This document shows, piece after piece, positions 28,801-40,330 of a stretch of 64,000 nucleotides of DNA (positions within the stretch are counted from its first letter, which is position 1; each line of letters opens with the position of its first letter). The translations under genes were made by a program, and so were the position numbers. Below the pieces are notes generated by a model, which did no database searches, was not told where the DNA came from, and saw only the letters and a program-made list of their open reading frames with translations. The stretch is from Candidatus Symbiopectobacterium sp. 'North America' (GTDB taxonomy: Bacteria > Pseudomonadota > Gammaproteobacteria > Enterobacterales > Enterobacteriaceae), in assembly GCF_015762685.1 (NCBI RefSeq), contig NZ_PEHF01000049.1, positions 1-64,000 on the forward strand, in the 5' to 3' direction.

Positions 28801-29673
28801 ATGAGCGAAAAGTTACAAAAAGTGCTGGCGCGCGCTGGCCACGGCTCACGCCGCGAGATCGAAGGCATTATCCAGGCAGGCCGTGTGAGCGTGGACGGCA
28901 AAATTGCGACGCTGGGCGACCGCGTCGAGGTGACCAAGGCAACCCGCATTCGTATCGATGGTCACGTGGTTTCTGTTAAAGAAACGGAAGAAGCGATCTG
29001 CCGCGTACTGATTTATTACAAACCAGAAGGTGAGCTTTGCACCCGCAGCGATCCCGATGGTCGCCCGACGGTGTTCGATCGTTTGCCGAAAATGCGCGGT
29101 TCGCGCTGGGTGGCGGTAGGACGTCTGGATGTGAATACCTCCGGCCTGCTGCTGTTCACCACCGACGGCGAATTGGCAAACCGCTTGATGCATCCCAGTC
29201 ATGAAGTGGAACGCGAATATGCGGTGCGTGTGTTTGGTGAAGTGGATGAGGATAAACTCAAGCTGCTGACCAAAGGCGTACAGCTTGATGACGGTCCTGC
29301 ATCGTTCTGCACCCTGAAGTACAGCGGTGGCGAAGGATTAAACCAGTGGTATAACGTCACGCTGACAGAAGGGCGTAACCGAGAAGTGCGTCGTCTGTGG
29401 GAAGCGGTTGGCGTGCAGGTAAGTCGCCTGATTCGTGTGCGCTATGGCGACATTCCATTACCAAAAGGGTTGCCGCGCGGTGGCTGGACAGAAATGCCGC
29501 TCGAACAGCTTAACTATCTGCGCGAACTGGTGCAATTGCCGGCGGAAACCACCAGCAAGTTGCCGGTTGAGCGTGAGCGTCGTCGGGTGAAAGCCAATCA
29601 AATTCGGCGTGCGGTAAAACGCCATGGTCAGGCTGGTCCTGCGCGGCGCAGTGCGCCAAAGCGTAACGGCTAA
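28801..29673 (+). CDS. rluB: 23S rRNA pseudouridine(2605) synthase RluB
   Basis: A 290-residue RNA-modifying enzyme of the RsuA family. It has an N-terminal S4 domain ([20 protein letters not shown]) and the catalytic motif [20 protein letters not shown] with the nucleophilic Asp. Family signatures [12 protein letters not shown] and [13 protein letters not shown] are also present. The Arg/Lys-rich C-terminal tail ([15 protein letters not shown]) is typical of RluB. The ATG follows a GAGG-containing site. The gene is intact, consistent with retained translation functions. Confidence 0.96.
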   Translation: MSEKLQKVLARAGHGSRREIEGIIQAGRVSVDGKIATLGDRVEVTKATRIRIDGHVVSVKETEEAICRVLIYYKPEGELCTRSDPDGRPTVFDRLPKMRGSRWVAVGRLDVNTSGLLLFTTDGELANRLMHPSHEVEREYAVRVFGEVDEDKLKLLTKGVQLDDGPASFCTLKYSGGEGLNQWYNVTLTEGRNREVRRLWEAVGVQVSRLIRVRYGDIPLPKGLPRGGWTEMPLEQLNYLRELVQLPAETTSKLPVERERRRVKANQIRRAVKRHGQAGPARRSAPKRNG

Positions 29674-29762
29674 GTGTGATGTTAAAAGCGTGACGTTAAG
29701 GTAGTCGGTATTACTCGGGGTGTTGCCGCCGCCACACCCCGTAACAGCAATAATGAATCTTG

Positions 29763-30342
29763 TTACCAATCGATGCCTTGCTGGGCCTTTATACCCGCAT
29801 CAAACGCATGTTTTGTCGGCCGCATTTTCGTTACCGTATCCTCCAATTCCAGCAATTCGCGGTGGCAGCCGCGTCCGGTAATAATCACGCTCTGATTGGA
29901 CGGTCGCTGTTGTAATGCGGTCACTACCTCATCCAGCGCCAGGTAGTCGTAGCTCACCATGTAGGTCAACTCATCCAGGATCACCAGATCGAGCGTAGCA
30001 TCGGACAACATGCTGCCAGACGGCTTGCGCCGCCAGCGTATCGCCTGTGCGATCCTGCGTATCCCAGGTAAACCCGGTCGCCATCACCTGAAACTCAACG
30101 CCGCGATCGGCGAGCAGGTTGCGCTCGCCGTTGGGCCATTCACCTTTGATAAATTGAATTACGCCAACGCGCAGGCCATGTCGCACCGCGCGTGTCGCGG
30201 TGCCAAACGCCGCTGTGGTTTTACCCTTGCCGTTGCCGGTGAAAACCATCAGGATGCCACGCACCTCGTTGGCCGCGGCAATGCGTTCGTCAACCCGTTG
30301 TTTCAGCTTTTGCTGGCGCTGCTTGTGGCGATCGTTATCCAT
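29763..30342 (-). pseudogene. btuR: btuR (cobO), corrinoid adenosyltransferase, frameshifted
   Basis: It adenosylates cob(I)alamin. The N-terminal P-loop GNGKGKTTAAFGTATRA, FIKGEWPNGE and TWDTQDR are present, and the C-terminal half (LDLVILDELTYM, ITGRGCHRELLE, HAFDAGIKAQQGIDW) is present in another frame. Around 30012-30018, after A-V-W-Q-H, about 11 nt are missing between short GCATG-like repeats, which shifts the frame. It starts 13 bp after yciK on the same strand, so the two were probably an operon. Adenosylcobalamin formation by this route is lost. Confidence 0.9.
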
Positions 30343-30354
30343 TGTGAGGGCTCT

Positions 30355-31116
30355 TTATACCGCTGGGCCGGGTTTTCTTCCCGGTTGTGCGTCGAAACTC
30401 ATGCCGGTTTTGCGTTTGCTGTCATCGCCCATCAAATAAAGGTAGCGCGGCATAATATCAGCCGGGGTTTTGAGACGTTGCGGATCTTCATCCGGGAACG
30501 CGCTGGCATGCATTGCGGTGCGCGTCCCACCTGGATTGATACAGTTAACGCGCAAATGCTGGTTACGATACTCGTCGGCCAAGACCTGCATAAGCCCTTC
30601 TGTAGCGAATTTGGAAGCCGCATAGGCTCCCCATTCCGCGCGGCCCACGCGACCCACACTGGAACTGGTGAACACCAGAGAGGGGCTGGCGGCTTTTAAC
30701 AACAGGGGCAACAACACCTGCGTCAGCATAAAGGTGGCATTCACGTTAACTTGCATGACTTGATGCCAGGTCGCAGGATCCTGTTCGGTAATCGGTGCGA
30801 TATCCCCAAGCAACCCCGCGTTATGCAGTACACCGTCAAGGTGTGGTATCTGTTTTCCCAGGTCAGTCGCCAGCGCAGCGCACGTCTCGGCGGTGACTGT
30901 TAATAAATCGCAGGGCACAACCAGAGATGATGTCCCCGTTTCACGCAGGATTTCTGCTTGCACATCCTGTAATTTATGCGCGGTGCGGCCCAGCAGGATC
31001 AACCGGGCACCGTAGCGTGCGTAAGTGAGCGCGGCTTCGCGCCCAATACTATCGCCCGCACCGGTGACCAGAATTAGGCGGTGTTTAAGAAGGTGATTCA
31101 TAGGTTGATAATGCAC
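30355..31116 (-). CDS. yciK: YciK, short-chain dehydrogenase/reductase
   Basis: A 253-residue SDR-family oxidoreductase of unknown substrate. The GTG at 31116 gives the family start V-H-Y-Q-P. The catalytic Ser-Tyr-Lys set is intact: FTSSSVGR, GAYAASKFATEG, and the N-N-A-G equivalent LHNAGLLG. The NADP-binding glycine motif reads T-G-A-G-D-S-I-G where the family has T-G-A-x-D-G-I-G, so the second Gly is Ser. That could weaken cofactor binding. NPGGTRTAMHASAFPDEDPQ and the tail DAQPGRKPG match E. coli YciK. Start of decay is possible. Confidence 0.9.
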   Translation of the reverse strand: MHYQPMNHLLKHRLILVTGAGDSIGREAALTYARYGARLILLGRTAHKLQDVQAEILRETGTSSLVVPCDLLTVTAETCAALATDLGKQIPHLDGVLHNAGLLGDIAPITEQDPATWHQVMQVNVNATFMLTQVLLPLLLKAASPSLVFTSSSVGRVGRAEWGAYAASKFATEGLMQVLADEYRNQHLRVNCINPGGTRTAMHASAFPDEDPQRLKTPADIMPRYLYLMGDDSKRKTGMSFDAQPGRKPGPAV

Positions 31117-31430
31117 GGTGCTTTCCTCTATACGCCGCAAACCATAAGACGTAAAGGCAGTTATGCCTCAATGTGTCGGTGAATTCAATGCGCGTCGGGC
31201 GCATTCTTAGGCCACTGCGGTAAAAACAGCAACAGGTGTAAAAAACCCATGAATAACATCGCCATATTTCACGCCATACGTTATGCCGTATTTTTGCTCC
31301 CGCGCCGGTTTGATGAAAACTGTGGAGTGTCGTAAGACGAGCGGTATGATGGTGTGGTGTGTCGCAGGCAACTGCACAGGTAAACATCGGCGGCGTCATG
31401 ATATGACTCAGTAAACGAGGGACGGTATTT

Positions 31431-32434
31431 GTGGAATTGCTTTCTCAGTACGGCTTATTTCTGGCAAAAGTAGTCACGATAGTGCTGGCCATTGGCGTAC
31501 TGGTCGTGTTGACCTTTGGTGTCACGCAGCGAAAATGCCCGCGCAAACGGGAGTTGCAGGTGATGAATCTGGGCGAACAGTATCGCGAAATGCAAAATGA
31601 AATGCGCGATACCTGCATGAGTGATGCGGAACGCAAACTGGTTGCGAAGCGGAAGAAAAAAGAGGACAAAGCTGCCGCTAAAGAAGAGAAACTGCGCGCC
31701 AAACGCGGCGATGAGAAATTGTGAAACCACGTCTTTACGTATTGAATTTTAACGGCAGCATGGACGCAGGGTGAAGTCTCGGCGGTGCTGGCGGTCGCTA
31801 CGCCGCAGGATGAAGTGTTGTTACGTCTGGAAAGCCCCGGCGGTGTAGTGCACGGTTATGGGTTGGCCGCTTCTCAGTTGCAGCGCCTGCGCGATGGTGG
31901 CATTCGGTTGACGGTTGCGGTGGATACATGATGGCGTGTGTGGCCGATCGCATTGTCGCGGCTCCGTTTACCATCATCGGTTCTATTGGGGTAGTGGCTC
32001 AGATACCCAACTTCAATCGGTTGCTGAAAAACAATGATATCGATGTGGAACTGCATACCGCCGGTGAATATAAGCGCACCCTGACGCTGTTTGGTGAGAA
32101 TACGGAGCAGGGTCGTGAAAAATTCCGTGAAGAGCTGAACGTGACTCACGGTCTGTTTAAGCAGTTTGTCAAAGAGATGCGACCCACGCTGGATATCGAT
32201 AAAACCGCCACCGGCGAGCATTGGTTTGGCACGCAGGCGCAAACGTTAGGGCTGGTCGATGCGATTGGCACCAGCGACGATTTACTGATTCAGGAAATAA
32301 CCACGCATGAAGTGTTGAGTGTGCGCTATACGCGTCGCAAGCGCCTGCTGGATAAAATCATGGGGAACGCGGGTGACTCCGCTGAGCGTCTGCTGCTGCG
32401 TTGGTGGCAGCGGGGCAGCCACCCGTTCGTTTGA
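31431..32434 (+). pseudogene. sohB: sohB, inner-membrane S49 peptidase, broken
   Basis: SohB is a signal-peptide-peptidase-like serine protease anchored by an N-terminal helix. The N-terminal 97 codons from a GTG (V-E-L-L-S-Q-Y-G-L-F-L-A-K) are open. The frame then breaks near 31722. About 10-15 codons are missing near 31771, after G-S-M-D-A. Near 31925 a deletion between similar GCGGTGGAT/GGTGGATAC sequences removes V-A-A-S-G-G and with it the nucleophilic Ser. The C-terminal half from MMACVADRIVAAP to LLLRWWQRG is readable. Three independent lesions make loss certain unless assembly errors cluster here. Confidence 0.92.
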
Positions 32435-32475
32435 TGCATTTAACCCTGTGCGCGGTGCGTACAGGGTTAACCTGC

Positions 32476-32760
32476 TTAGTCGATCAACTGATACTTCTCT
32501 GACAATTTATGCGCCAAGTGCTTGAACATGTTAAACACCGCCGTAGTTTTTAATGTCGGCAGGCCGTTGTCATCCAGGAAATAATCCCCTTTAAATATCA
32601 GCACGCCATTCTTCTGATCAACGTCGGTGGCAATCATACCGTGAAGATAGTCATCGTGGTTTTGAATCAGACGGTTAGCCTGTTCCAATAACGTCTGGCG
32701 GTCGATCGGGGTTCTCTCTGTGGCGCTGTTCTCCGCGGCCATAGTCACGTTGTCTGACAT
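32476..32760 (-). CDS. yciN: YciN, DUF2498 protein
   Basis: A 94-residue small protein. The conserved core [33 protein letters not shown], and the C terminus [20 protein letters not shown] match E. coli YciN (83 residues). The extra N-terminal segment from [16 protein letters not shown] is not conserved, so translation may start later. No function is known. It is convergent with the sohB remnant. Confidence 0.88.
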   Translation of the reverse strand: MSDNVTMAAENSATERTPIDRQTLLEQANRLIQNHDDYLHGMIATDVDQKNGVLIFKGDYFLDDNGLPTLKTTAVFNMFKHLAHKLSEKYQLID

Positions 32761-32784
32761 AGTGTTACTCTTGCTAAAACTCAT

Positions 32785-33272
32785 GGCGCTATTCTAACGC
32801 CACCCCGACGGCATCCGCTTTTGCTTTTTTGCGCTTTTTTTATGAACCTTTGAAAACAGGTTGATAAGACGACGTAATTTTTATGAAGACTACGCGGTTG
32901 TCAGCCGATAACGATGAGCAGTAGAGGTTGGCGAAAACCGCGTTTCCATGCTAATTAGGTTGCGTGGCGGCATTTATCAGGTAGAGTGTCGGATTTTGTA
33001 TCGTTAAGCGGAAAAAATTCTTTACGGTGTTGCAGCAGCATAAGCGGCACCGCGGGCAGTTAACCGTCATTACAGCAAAAAAACGTGGATGGTCATGTGG
33101 TTATGGAATGGTTTATTGACCGTTACGTACTCTTGAATCTCCACCTAGTGAAGCTGGAAGTACGCGAACAGGCGTAACGGTAGAGAATAAATGATGTATA
33201 TGTCCCTTGAAAAAGGGACCAGACGCCCTCAACAACACGTTAATATGAAGCATTCGGTAGGTAACAATACAT
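32785..33272 (+). promoter_or_regulatory. topA upstream region with long inverted repeat
   Basis: A 488-bp gap with no protein gene. ACCGTTACG at 33119-33127 is matched exactly by CGTAACGGT at 33173-33181, with a GTAC/GTAC pairing just inside. The putative stem-loop of 63 nt would lie 90 nt before topA. In E. coli topA has several supercoiling- and heat-responsive promoters here; individual promoters were not resolved. Confidence 0.45.
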
Positions 33273-35864
33273 ATGGGTAAAGCTCTCGTCATAGTTGAGT
33301 CCCCGGCCAAAGCCAAAACAATCAACAAATATCTAGGCAATGACTACGTAGTGAAATCGAGCGTCGGTCATGTGCGTGATTTGCCGACCAGCGGTTCTGC
33401 GGCGGCGAAGAAGAGCGCTGAGCCTGGCAAAGCAAAAAAAGCCGGCAAAAAAGATGAGCGCACCGCGCTGGTCAATCGTATGGGGGTCGATCCGTACCAC
33501 TGCTGGCAGGCTGATTACGAAATACTGCCCGGCAAAGAGAAAGTGGTCTCTGAACTGAAAACGCTGGCGGCCAATGCTGACCACGTCTATCTCGCAACCG
33601 ACCTTGACCGCGAAGGGGAAGCCATTGCCTGGCACCTGCGGGAAATCATTGGGGGCGATGAAGGCCGTTTCAGCCGCGTGGTGTTTAACGAAATCACCAA
33701 AAATGCCATCAAACAGGCGTTTGAAAAACCAGATAAATTAAATATCGACAGGGTCAATGCGCAGCAAGCACGGCGTTTTATGGACCGTGTCGTGGGCTAC
33801 ATGGTTTCTCCGCTGTTGTGGAAAAAAATCGCCCGTGGGCTTTCTGCTGGTCGCGTGCAGTCCGTTGCGGTGCGTCTGGTGGTAGAGCGCGAACGCGAAA
33901 TCAAGGCCTTTATCCCGGAAGAGTACTGGGAACTGCATGCGGATTTGCTGTCATCGAGTGCCGCATTGCAAATGCAGGTGACGCACTTTGATGGCAAGCC
34001 GTTCAAGCCGGTTAATAAAGCGCAAACAGCGGCGGCGGTCAGCGTGCTGGAGACCGCACGCTATGTGGTCGCGGAACGCGAAGACAAGTCCACCAGTAGC
34101 AAGCCGGGGGCACCTTTCATCACCTCCACGCTGCAACAGGCGGCAAGTACCCGCTTGGGGTTTGGTGTTAAAAAAACCATGATGATGGCACAGCGCTTGT
34201 ACGAAGCGGGTTACATCACCTACATGCGTACTGACTCTACCAACCTGAGTCAGGATGCACTGACCATGGCGCGCGATTATATTGCGTCCAGCTTTGGCAA
34301 AGCTTACCTGCCGGAGAGCGCGAACCTCTACAGCAGTAAAGAAAATTCTCAGGAAGCGCATGAAGCGATTCGTCCCTCGGATGTCGCCGTTCTGGTGGAT
34401 GCGCTGAAGGATATGGAAGCTGATGCGCAGAAACTCTACCAGTTGATCTGGTGTCAATTCGTGGCTTGCCAAATGACTCCGGCCAAATATGACTCTACAA
34501 CGCTGTTGGTGAACGCGGAAGGCTATCGATTACGTGCCAAAGGACGCACTCTGCGTTTTGATGGCTGGACCAAAGTAATGCCCGCGCTGCGTAAAGGTGA
34601 TGAAGACCGTACGCTGCCGACCGTTGAGGTAGGGGAAGTGATGTCCCTGGATAAACTGCTGCCGAGCCAGCATTTTACCAAACCACCTGCCCGCTATAGC
34701 GATGCCTCGCTGGTAAAAGAGTTGGAAAAACGTGGTATTGGTCGTCCATCTACATACGCCTCTATCATTTCAACCATTCAGGATCGTGGCTATGTGCGGG
34801 TGGAAAACCGCCGTTTCTACGCGGAAAAAATGGGTGAAATTGTCACTGACCGTCTGGAAGAAAACTTCCGCGAGTTGATGAACTACGATTTTACTGCGCG
34901 CATGGAAAGTAGCCTCGATCAGGTCGCCAACAATCAGGCGGAGTGGAAAGGGGTACTGGATGAGTTTTTTGCCGAATTCAGCCAGCAGTTAGAAAAAGCG
35001 GAAATGGGTCCGGAAGCGGGAGGAATGCGACCCAATGCCATGGTGCTGACCACCATCGATTGCCCCACCTGTGGACGCAAGATGGGGATTCGTACCGCCA
35101 GCACCGGCGTGTTTCTCGGCTGTTCCGGCTATGCATTGACGCCAAAAGAGCGCTGCAAGACCACCATCAACCTGATCCCTGAAGCAGAAGTGCTGAATGT
35201 GCTGGAAGGGGATGAGGCTGAAACCAATGCGCTGCGTGCCCGCCGTCGTTGCGGTAAGTGCGGTACGGCGATGGACAGCTACCTGATCGATAACCAACGC
35301 AAACTGCACGTGTGCGGTAATAACCCAGCATGTGACGGCTATGAGATCGAAAACGGTGAGTTTCGTATCAAGGGCTACGACGGTCCGGTGGTGGAGTGCG
35401 ACAAATGTGGTTCCGATATGCACCTGAAAATGGGACGTTTTGGTAAGTACATGGCCTGCACCAACGAAACCTGTAACAACACCCGCAAAATTTTGCGCAA
35501 TGGTGAAGTCGCGCCGCCGAAGGAAGATCCGGTTCCCTTACCCGAACTGCCGTGCGAAAAATCCGATGCCTATTTCGTGCTGCGTGACGGTGCAGCAGGG
35601 GTATTCCTGGCCGCTAATACCTTCCCTAAATCGCGCGAAACCCGCGCGCCGTTAGTGGAAGAGTTGGTGCGATTCCGCGATCGTCTGCCAGAAAAACTGC
35701 GCTATCTGGCTGATGCGCCGGTGGAGGATACCGAAGGCAACAAAGCGGTGGTGTGCTTTAGTCGTAAAACCAAGCAGCAATACGTTGCTTCGGAGAAAAA
35801 CGGTAAGGCGACAGGGTGGTCTGCATTCTATGTAGACGGCAAGTGGACTTCTGAGAAAAAATAA
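33273..35864 (+). CDS. topA: DNA topoisomerase I
   Basis: An 863-residue type IA topoisomerase that relaxes negative supercoils. The Toprim domain has [17 protein letters not shown] and [14 protein letters not shown]. The active-site Tyr is at about residue 317 in [12 protein letters not shown], and [17 protein letters not shown] is intact. C-terminal Cys4 zinc ribbons are readable: [18 protein letters not shown] with CGNNPACDG, and [21 protein letters not shown]. The final basic domain ends [13 protein letters not shown]. The length is near the 865 of E. coli and it is fully intact; it is flanked by the upstream palindrome and the second 82-bp element. Confidence 0.98.
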   Translation: MGKALVIVESPAKAKTINKYLGNDYVVKSSVGHVRDLPTSGSAAAKKSAEPGKAKKAGKKDERTALVNRMGVDPYHCWQADYEILPGKEKVVSELKTLAANADHVYLATDLDREGEAIAWHLREIIGGDEGRFSRVVFNEITKNAIKQAFEKPDKLNIDRVNAQQARRFMDRVVGYMVSPLLWKKIARGLSAGRVQSVAVRLVVEREREIKAFIPEEYWELHADLLSSSAALQMQVTHFDGKPFKPVNKAQTAAAVSVLETARYVVAEREDKSTSSKPGAPFITSTLQQAASTRLGFGVKKTMMMAQRLYEAGYITYMRTDSTNLSQDALTMARDYIASSFGKAYLPESANLYSSKENSQEAHEAIRPSDVAVLVDALKDMEADAQKLYQLIWCQFVACQMTPAKYDSTTLLVNAEGYRLRAKGRTLRFDGWTKVMPALRKGDEDRTLPTVEVGEVMSLDKLLPSQHFTKPPARYSDASLVKELEKRGIGRPSTYASIISTIQDRGYVRVENRRFYAEKMGEIVTDRLEENFRELMNYDFTARMESSLDQVANNQAEWKGVLDEFFAEFSQQLEKAEMGPEAGGMRPNAMVLTTIDCPTCGRKMGIRTASTGVFLGCSGYALTPKERCKTTINLIPEAEVLNVLEGDEAETNALRARRRCGKCGTAMDSYLIDNQRKLHVCGNNPACDGYEIENGEFRIKGYDGPVVECDKCGSDMHLKMGRFGKYMACTNETCNNTRKILRNGEVAPPKEDPVPLPELPCEKSDAYFVLRDGAAGVFLAANTFPKSRETRAPLVEELVRFRDRLPEKLRYLADAPVEDTEGNKAVVCFSRKTKQQYVASEKNGKATGWSAFYVDGKWTSEKK

Positions 35865-35899
35865 TTCGCTGCCAGGTGAATAAAAGCCAACTTCCCCCC

Positions 35900-35981
35900 G
35901 TCATTCCCGCGAAAGCGGGAATCCCTTGCAGAAGAAACGCGTTTATTCTCACAGAGATCCTCGGCTTTCGCCGAGGATGAC
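35900..35981. repeat. 82-bp palindromic element, copy 2
   Basis: Same length and termini as the copy at 10923. Here both hairpins are perfect: ATTCCCGC-GAAA-GCGGGAAT at the left and ATCCTCGGC-TTT-CGCCGAGGAT at the right. The joining segment TTGCAGAAGAAACGCGTTTATTC differs from copy 1 at a few positions only. It lies 35 bp after topA and before the topA terminator. Confidence 0.92.
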
Positions 35982-36010
35982 GAAGTGTAAGTGATGTTGT
36001 AAGCCATCTG

Positions 36011-36036
36011 AGCCAGCCTTTTGGGCTGGCTTTTTT
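36011..36036 (+). terminator. topA terminator
   Basis: A perfect 8-bp stem AGCCAGCC/GGCTGGCT with a short T-rich loop is followed by TTTTT. Between this and cysB (36037-36308) the sequence is AT-rich promoter DNA with no gene. Confidence 0.88.
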
Positions 36037-36305
36037 GATCTGGGTAGGAAGATAGCGATCTAGGTGAGAGGATCGCGCCGCCGTGTGCTAGAATGAGCGC
36101 CCTCACTCAGCGCACGTTGAGGGCGATATTTTTATCGAAGTAAAGATAATAGTTATATAAAAATATTTTTTATGATTAAATGACCTTAATATGATAAAAT
36201 AACCGCCTGCTTTTCATCGCGTAAATGTTGCAGCGTCATGAAAAAGTAAAGCAACGGTAGATTATTTATTCGTGCCTGATGCACATGCTCAATAACATGG
36301 GATGA

Positions 36306-37283
<978 letters not shown>

Positions 37284-37313
37284 CGTCGATTATTCATCAA
37301 AGAGGTGCATGGC

Positions 37314-38320
37314 ATGATCAAGCTTGTGCTATCAGTAGTGGCCTGTGCGCTAGTAGTGATATCGGGCATCGTTCTGCATGGCCTCTCCGCTTTTTAACTC
37401 CCTGAACGCGCCCAGCAGACGTTATCGTTTTCGCTGGGCGATGCACGTCTTGAAGGCACGCTGTTGCTGCCTGATAAAAAACACAACCCGCCCGTGGTGC
37501 TGCTAGTGCACGGCGACGGTGCCCAGGACCGCTGGTCTGACGGCGGCTACCTTCCGCTGGTAAATGCGCTTGTTGCCCAGGGCATTGGCGTATTTTCCTG
37601 GGATAAGCCCGGCGTAACGGCCAGCACCGGTGATTGGCTGGCACAAACGCTACGCGATCGTGCGGATGAAGCGGTTGCCGCACTGCATGTGTTGCGTGCA
37701 CGGCCAGAGTTGAAAGAGAGTCGTCTGGGATTTCTCGGTTTTTCTCAAGCGGGATGGGTGGTACCTAAAGCCAGTCAGCGTTCAACGGCAGATTTTATCG
37801 TGTTGATTGGCCCTGCAATAAACTGGCGCGAGCAAGGCTTCTACTACATGCAGCAGCGTTTAGCCATGGAAGGGGCAGAGCCGTCGGAGATTACCGCTGC
37901 CATCGCGAGAGAACGTGTAGCCTATTCACAACGCTTTACGCCCCAAACGGTGATTCAACCTTGCTCGTCACGTTGCACTCGAGACTATTTTGAGCGACGT
38001 AATGCGTTGTCGGATGCACGTCAGGACATTGCCGCACAGCACGTGTCGGTGATGGTGCTGATGGGGCTCAGGATCTCAATGTTTCCTCGAAGGAAACATT
38101 AACGGTGTGGAGTCGGTTACTGCCGGTGGCAACTTCACGCTGCTTGCGCGAAGTCAAAGATGCCACCCACGGCTTGCTGCGCGCCAAATGGTTTAATTAT
38201 CAACTGAACGACCAATGGCCGCGCTGGACGAAGTGGGGATATTTAGCTGCAGGGCAGTCTGCTTACGCACCCGGTGCCCTGGACGCGATATCACAATGGA
38301 TCTTGGCAAGACGTTGCTGA
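37314..38320 (+). pseudogene. Membrane-anchored alpha/beta hydrolase, broken
   Basis: A 27-codon start (MIKLVLSVVACALVVISGIV) gives a hydrophobic anchor or signal, then TAA at 37395-37397. The same frame resumes with LPERAQQTLSFSLGDARLEG and a hydrolase domain: VVLLVHGDGAQDRWSDGG (oxyanion HG motif), FSWDKPGV and the nucleophile elbow GFSQAGWV. Near 38066 a one-base loss (V-L-M-G-x-Q-D-L-N-V) shifts the frame, and the end A-I-S-Q-W-I-L-A-R-R follows in it. Probably a periplasmic or lipoprotein-like esterase/peptidase of the S9-like dienelactone-hydrolase type; the substrate is unknown. Confidence 0.85.
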
Positions 38321-38335
38321 ATGTGTTGCGTCGCC

Positions 38336-38971
38336 TCAGGCGTATACCTTGTCACCGAACTCGCACAAATCTTCAATCAGGCAGGAGCCGCAGCGCGGTT
38401 TTCGGGCGATGCAGGTGTAACGTCCGTGCAGAATCAGCCAGTGGTGGCAGTCGATTTTGAATTCTGCTGGCACCACCTTCAATAGCTTTTCTTCTACCGC
38501 ATCCACATTTTTTCCCGGTGCGAATCCGGTGTGGTTGCATACGCGGAAAATATGCGTGTCAACGGCGATGGTGGGCCAACCAAAGGCGGTGTTTAACACC
38601 ACGTTCGCGGTTTTACGACCGACACCGGGCAGAGCTTCCAGCGCTTCGCAATTTTCTGGTACCTGACCCTGATGCTTGTCTAACAGAATACGGCAGGTCT
38701 TGATGATGTTTTCAGCTTTGCTGTTAAACAGGCCAATGGTGCGGATATAGGTTTTTACACCGTCAACCCCAAGTGCCAACAAGGCTTCTGGAGTGTTGGC
38801 GATCGGATAGAGTTTTGCCGTGGCTTTATTCACGCTGACATCTGTGGCCTGTGCTGAAAGCAGTACGGCTATCAACAGCTCGAACGGTGTCTCAAAGTGT
38901 AATTCTGTGGTCGGATGCGGATTCGCATAGCGCAGACGACGCAAGATTTCGCCGCGTTTTTCCTTGTTCAT
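38336..38971 (-). CDS. nth: Endonuclease III
   Basis: A 211-residue DNA glycosylase/AP lyase that removes oxidised pyrimidines. The helix-hairpin-helix [14 protein letters not shown] carries the catalytic Lys, AVDTHIFRV carries the catalytic Asp, and the C-terminal 4Fe-4S loop is [17 protein letters not shown]. The length equals E. coli Nth. The start overlaps the end of rsxE, so nth is the last gene of the rsx operon, as in E. coli. It is intact. Confidence 0.97.
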   Translation of the reverse strand: MNKEKRGEILRRLRYANPHPTTELHFETPFELLIAVLLSAQATDVSVNKATAKLYPIANTPEALLALGVDGVKTYIRTIGLFNSKAENIIKTCRILLDKHQGQVPENCEALEALPGVGRKTANVVLNTAFGWPTIAVDTHIFRVCNHTGFAPGKNVDAVEEKLLKVVPAEFKIDCHHWLILHGRYTCIARKPRCGSCLIEDLCEFGDKVYA

Positions 38972-39693
38972 CGTCTTATCCTTGTGCTTATGGTGCCGTT
39001 CCGGTTAGCAGTGTCAACTGCTGTAACGTTCTGTTTTACCACGCTGACGGCGCGGCGGCGTTTCATTTTTTCGTCAATCAGGTATTTGGCGGCAAGCAAC
39101 AGCGCCAAACTGATAAACGCGCCAGGCGGCAGCATCGCCAGCAAGAAAGGAGTATCAACGTGGATCACTTCGATGCGCAGCGCTTTGGCCCAATTGCCGA
39201 GCAGTAAGTCCGCACCGTCAAACAGCGTGCCATTACCCAGTAATTCACGCAGGGACCCCAATACGAACATGGTACAGGTCGCTCCCATTCCCATGGCGAA
39301 ACCATCCAGTGCCGAAAGGGCGACAGGGTTTTGCGCGGCGTAGGCTTCCGCACGTCCGATCACCAAACAGTTAGTGACGATCAGTGGAATAAAAATGCCC
39401 AGCGACTGGTATAAGCCGTAGGCATAGGCGTTAATCAGCATTTCCACCGAACTGACCACGGCTGCGATAATCATCACATAAATAGGAATGCGGATTTCAG
39501 ACGGGACCCAGCGGCGCATGGCGGAAATCGCTGCATTGGTACAGGTCAGTACCAGCGTGGTGGCTAACCCTAGGCCCAAGGCATTGGTGGCGGTGGAGGT
39601 GACGGCCAGCAGCGGGCACATGCCTAGCAGTTGCACCAGCGCCGAGTTGTTTTTCCAAAGCCCCTGGGCCAGAAGGTGTTTCACTTCACTCAT
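38968..39693 (-). CDS. rsxE: RsxE, electron transport complex membrane subunit
   Basis: A 241-residue six-helix membrane subunit of the Rsx/Rnf complex, which drives electrons to reduce SoxR. The start [16 protein letters not shown] is chosen by family alignment. [14 protein letters not shown] and [20 protein letters not shown], the conserved Cys-bearing half-helices, are intact. A C-terminal tail after MKRRRA is variable. The frame overlaps both rsxG and nth by a few bases, a tightly coupled operon. Confidence 0.95.
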   Translation of the reverse strand: MSEVKHLLAQGLWKNNSALVQLLGMCPLLAVTSTATNALGLGLATTLVLTCTNAAISAMRRWVPSEIRIPIYVMIIAAVVSSVEMLINAYAYGLYQSLGIFIPLIVTNCLVIGRAEAYAAQNPVALSALDGFAMGMGATCTMFVLGSLRELLGNGTLFDGADLLLGNWAKALRIEVIHVDTPFLLAMLPPGAFISLALLLAAKYLIDEKMKRRRAVSVVKQNVTAVDTANRNGTISTRIRR

Positions 39694-39694
39694 G

Positions 39695-40321
39695 TTACTC
39701 TGCTCCACAATTCGGCAATGTCGCCAGGCGTGCCGGGATGGTCTGCATAAAAAGCGCAGTCCGTTTGCTGGCGTTTACCACGGCGCGGGGCGTGATGGTG
39801 GCACCGGTGAACTGATCGTATTCACCACCATCCTTTTTGACGGCCCACTGGCGATCGTCGGCACCTTGCACGGTGCGCCCGGTAAAGCGGGTTATCCAGT
39901 CGGATACCCGCAGATCAATTTTGTCGCCCAGACCTGGCGTTTCATGGTGCTCGGTCACCCGAACTCCGAGTACCTTACCATGGAAATCGGCCCCTATCAG
40001 CAGATGAATGGCACCGGAATAGCCATCCGATGCGCTGGATTCAATGGCTGCCGCCACCGGGGTATCGCCTTTGCGAGCAATATAAAGATGGCGCGCGGAT
40101 GTCGTGCCCAGCTCCTCATCGGTGACAAGGTAACATTCTTGCAGAATGTTGTTGTCGTAAATATCCGGCGGAATCACCTGATCCAACAACGCCTTTTGTT
40201 GCAACTGCGCCTGATGGGCAATGGTCGGTTTGGTCAGGGTATTGACCATCTCCGTCAAGCCGGTGGTCAAGGCGGCAAACAGCGCCAGCGTGGTCGCGTG
40301 ACGTCGCATTGTACTGATCAT
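39695..40321 (-). CDS. rsxG: RsxG, FMN-binding subunit
   Basis: A 208-residue periplasm-facing subunit anchored by an N-terminal helix ([17 protein letters not shown]). The flavinylation motif S/T-G-A-T-x-T is present as [12 protein letters not shown] near residue 175, whose last Thr carries covalent [14 protein letters not shown] is another family hallmark. It belongs to the rsxABCDGE operon and abuts rsxD and rsxE. No lesion. Confidence 0.95.
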   Translation of the reverse strand: MISTMRRHATTLALFAALTTGLTEMVNTLTKPTIAHQAQLQQKALLDQVIPPDIYDNNILQECYLVTDEELGTTSARHLYIARKGDTPVAAAIESSASDGYSGAIHLLIGADFHGKVLGVRVTEHHETPGLGDKIDLRVSDWITRFTGRTVQGADDRQWAVKKDGGEYDQFTGATITPRAVVNASKRTALFMQTIPARLATLPNCGAE

Positions 40322-40330
40322 GCTATTTCC

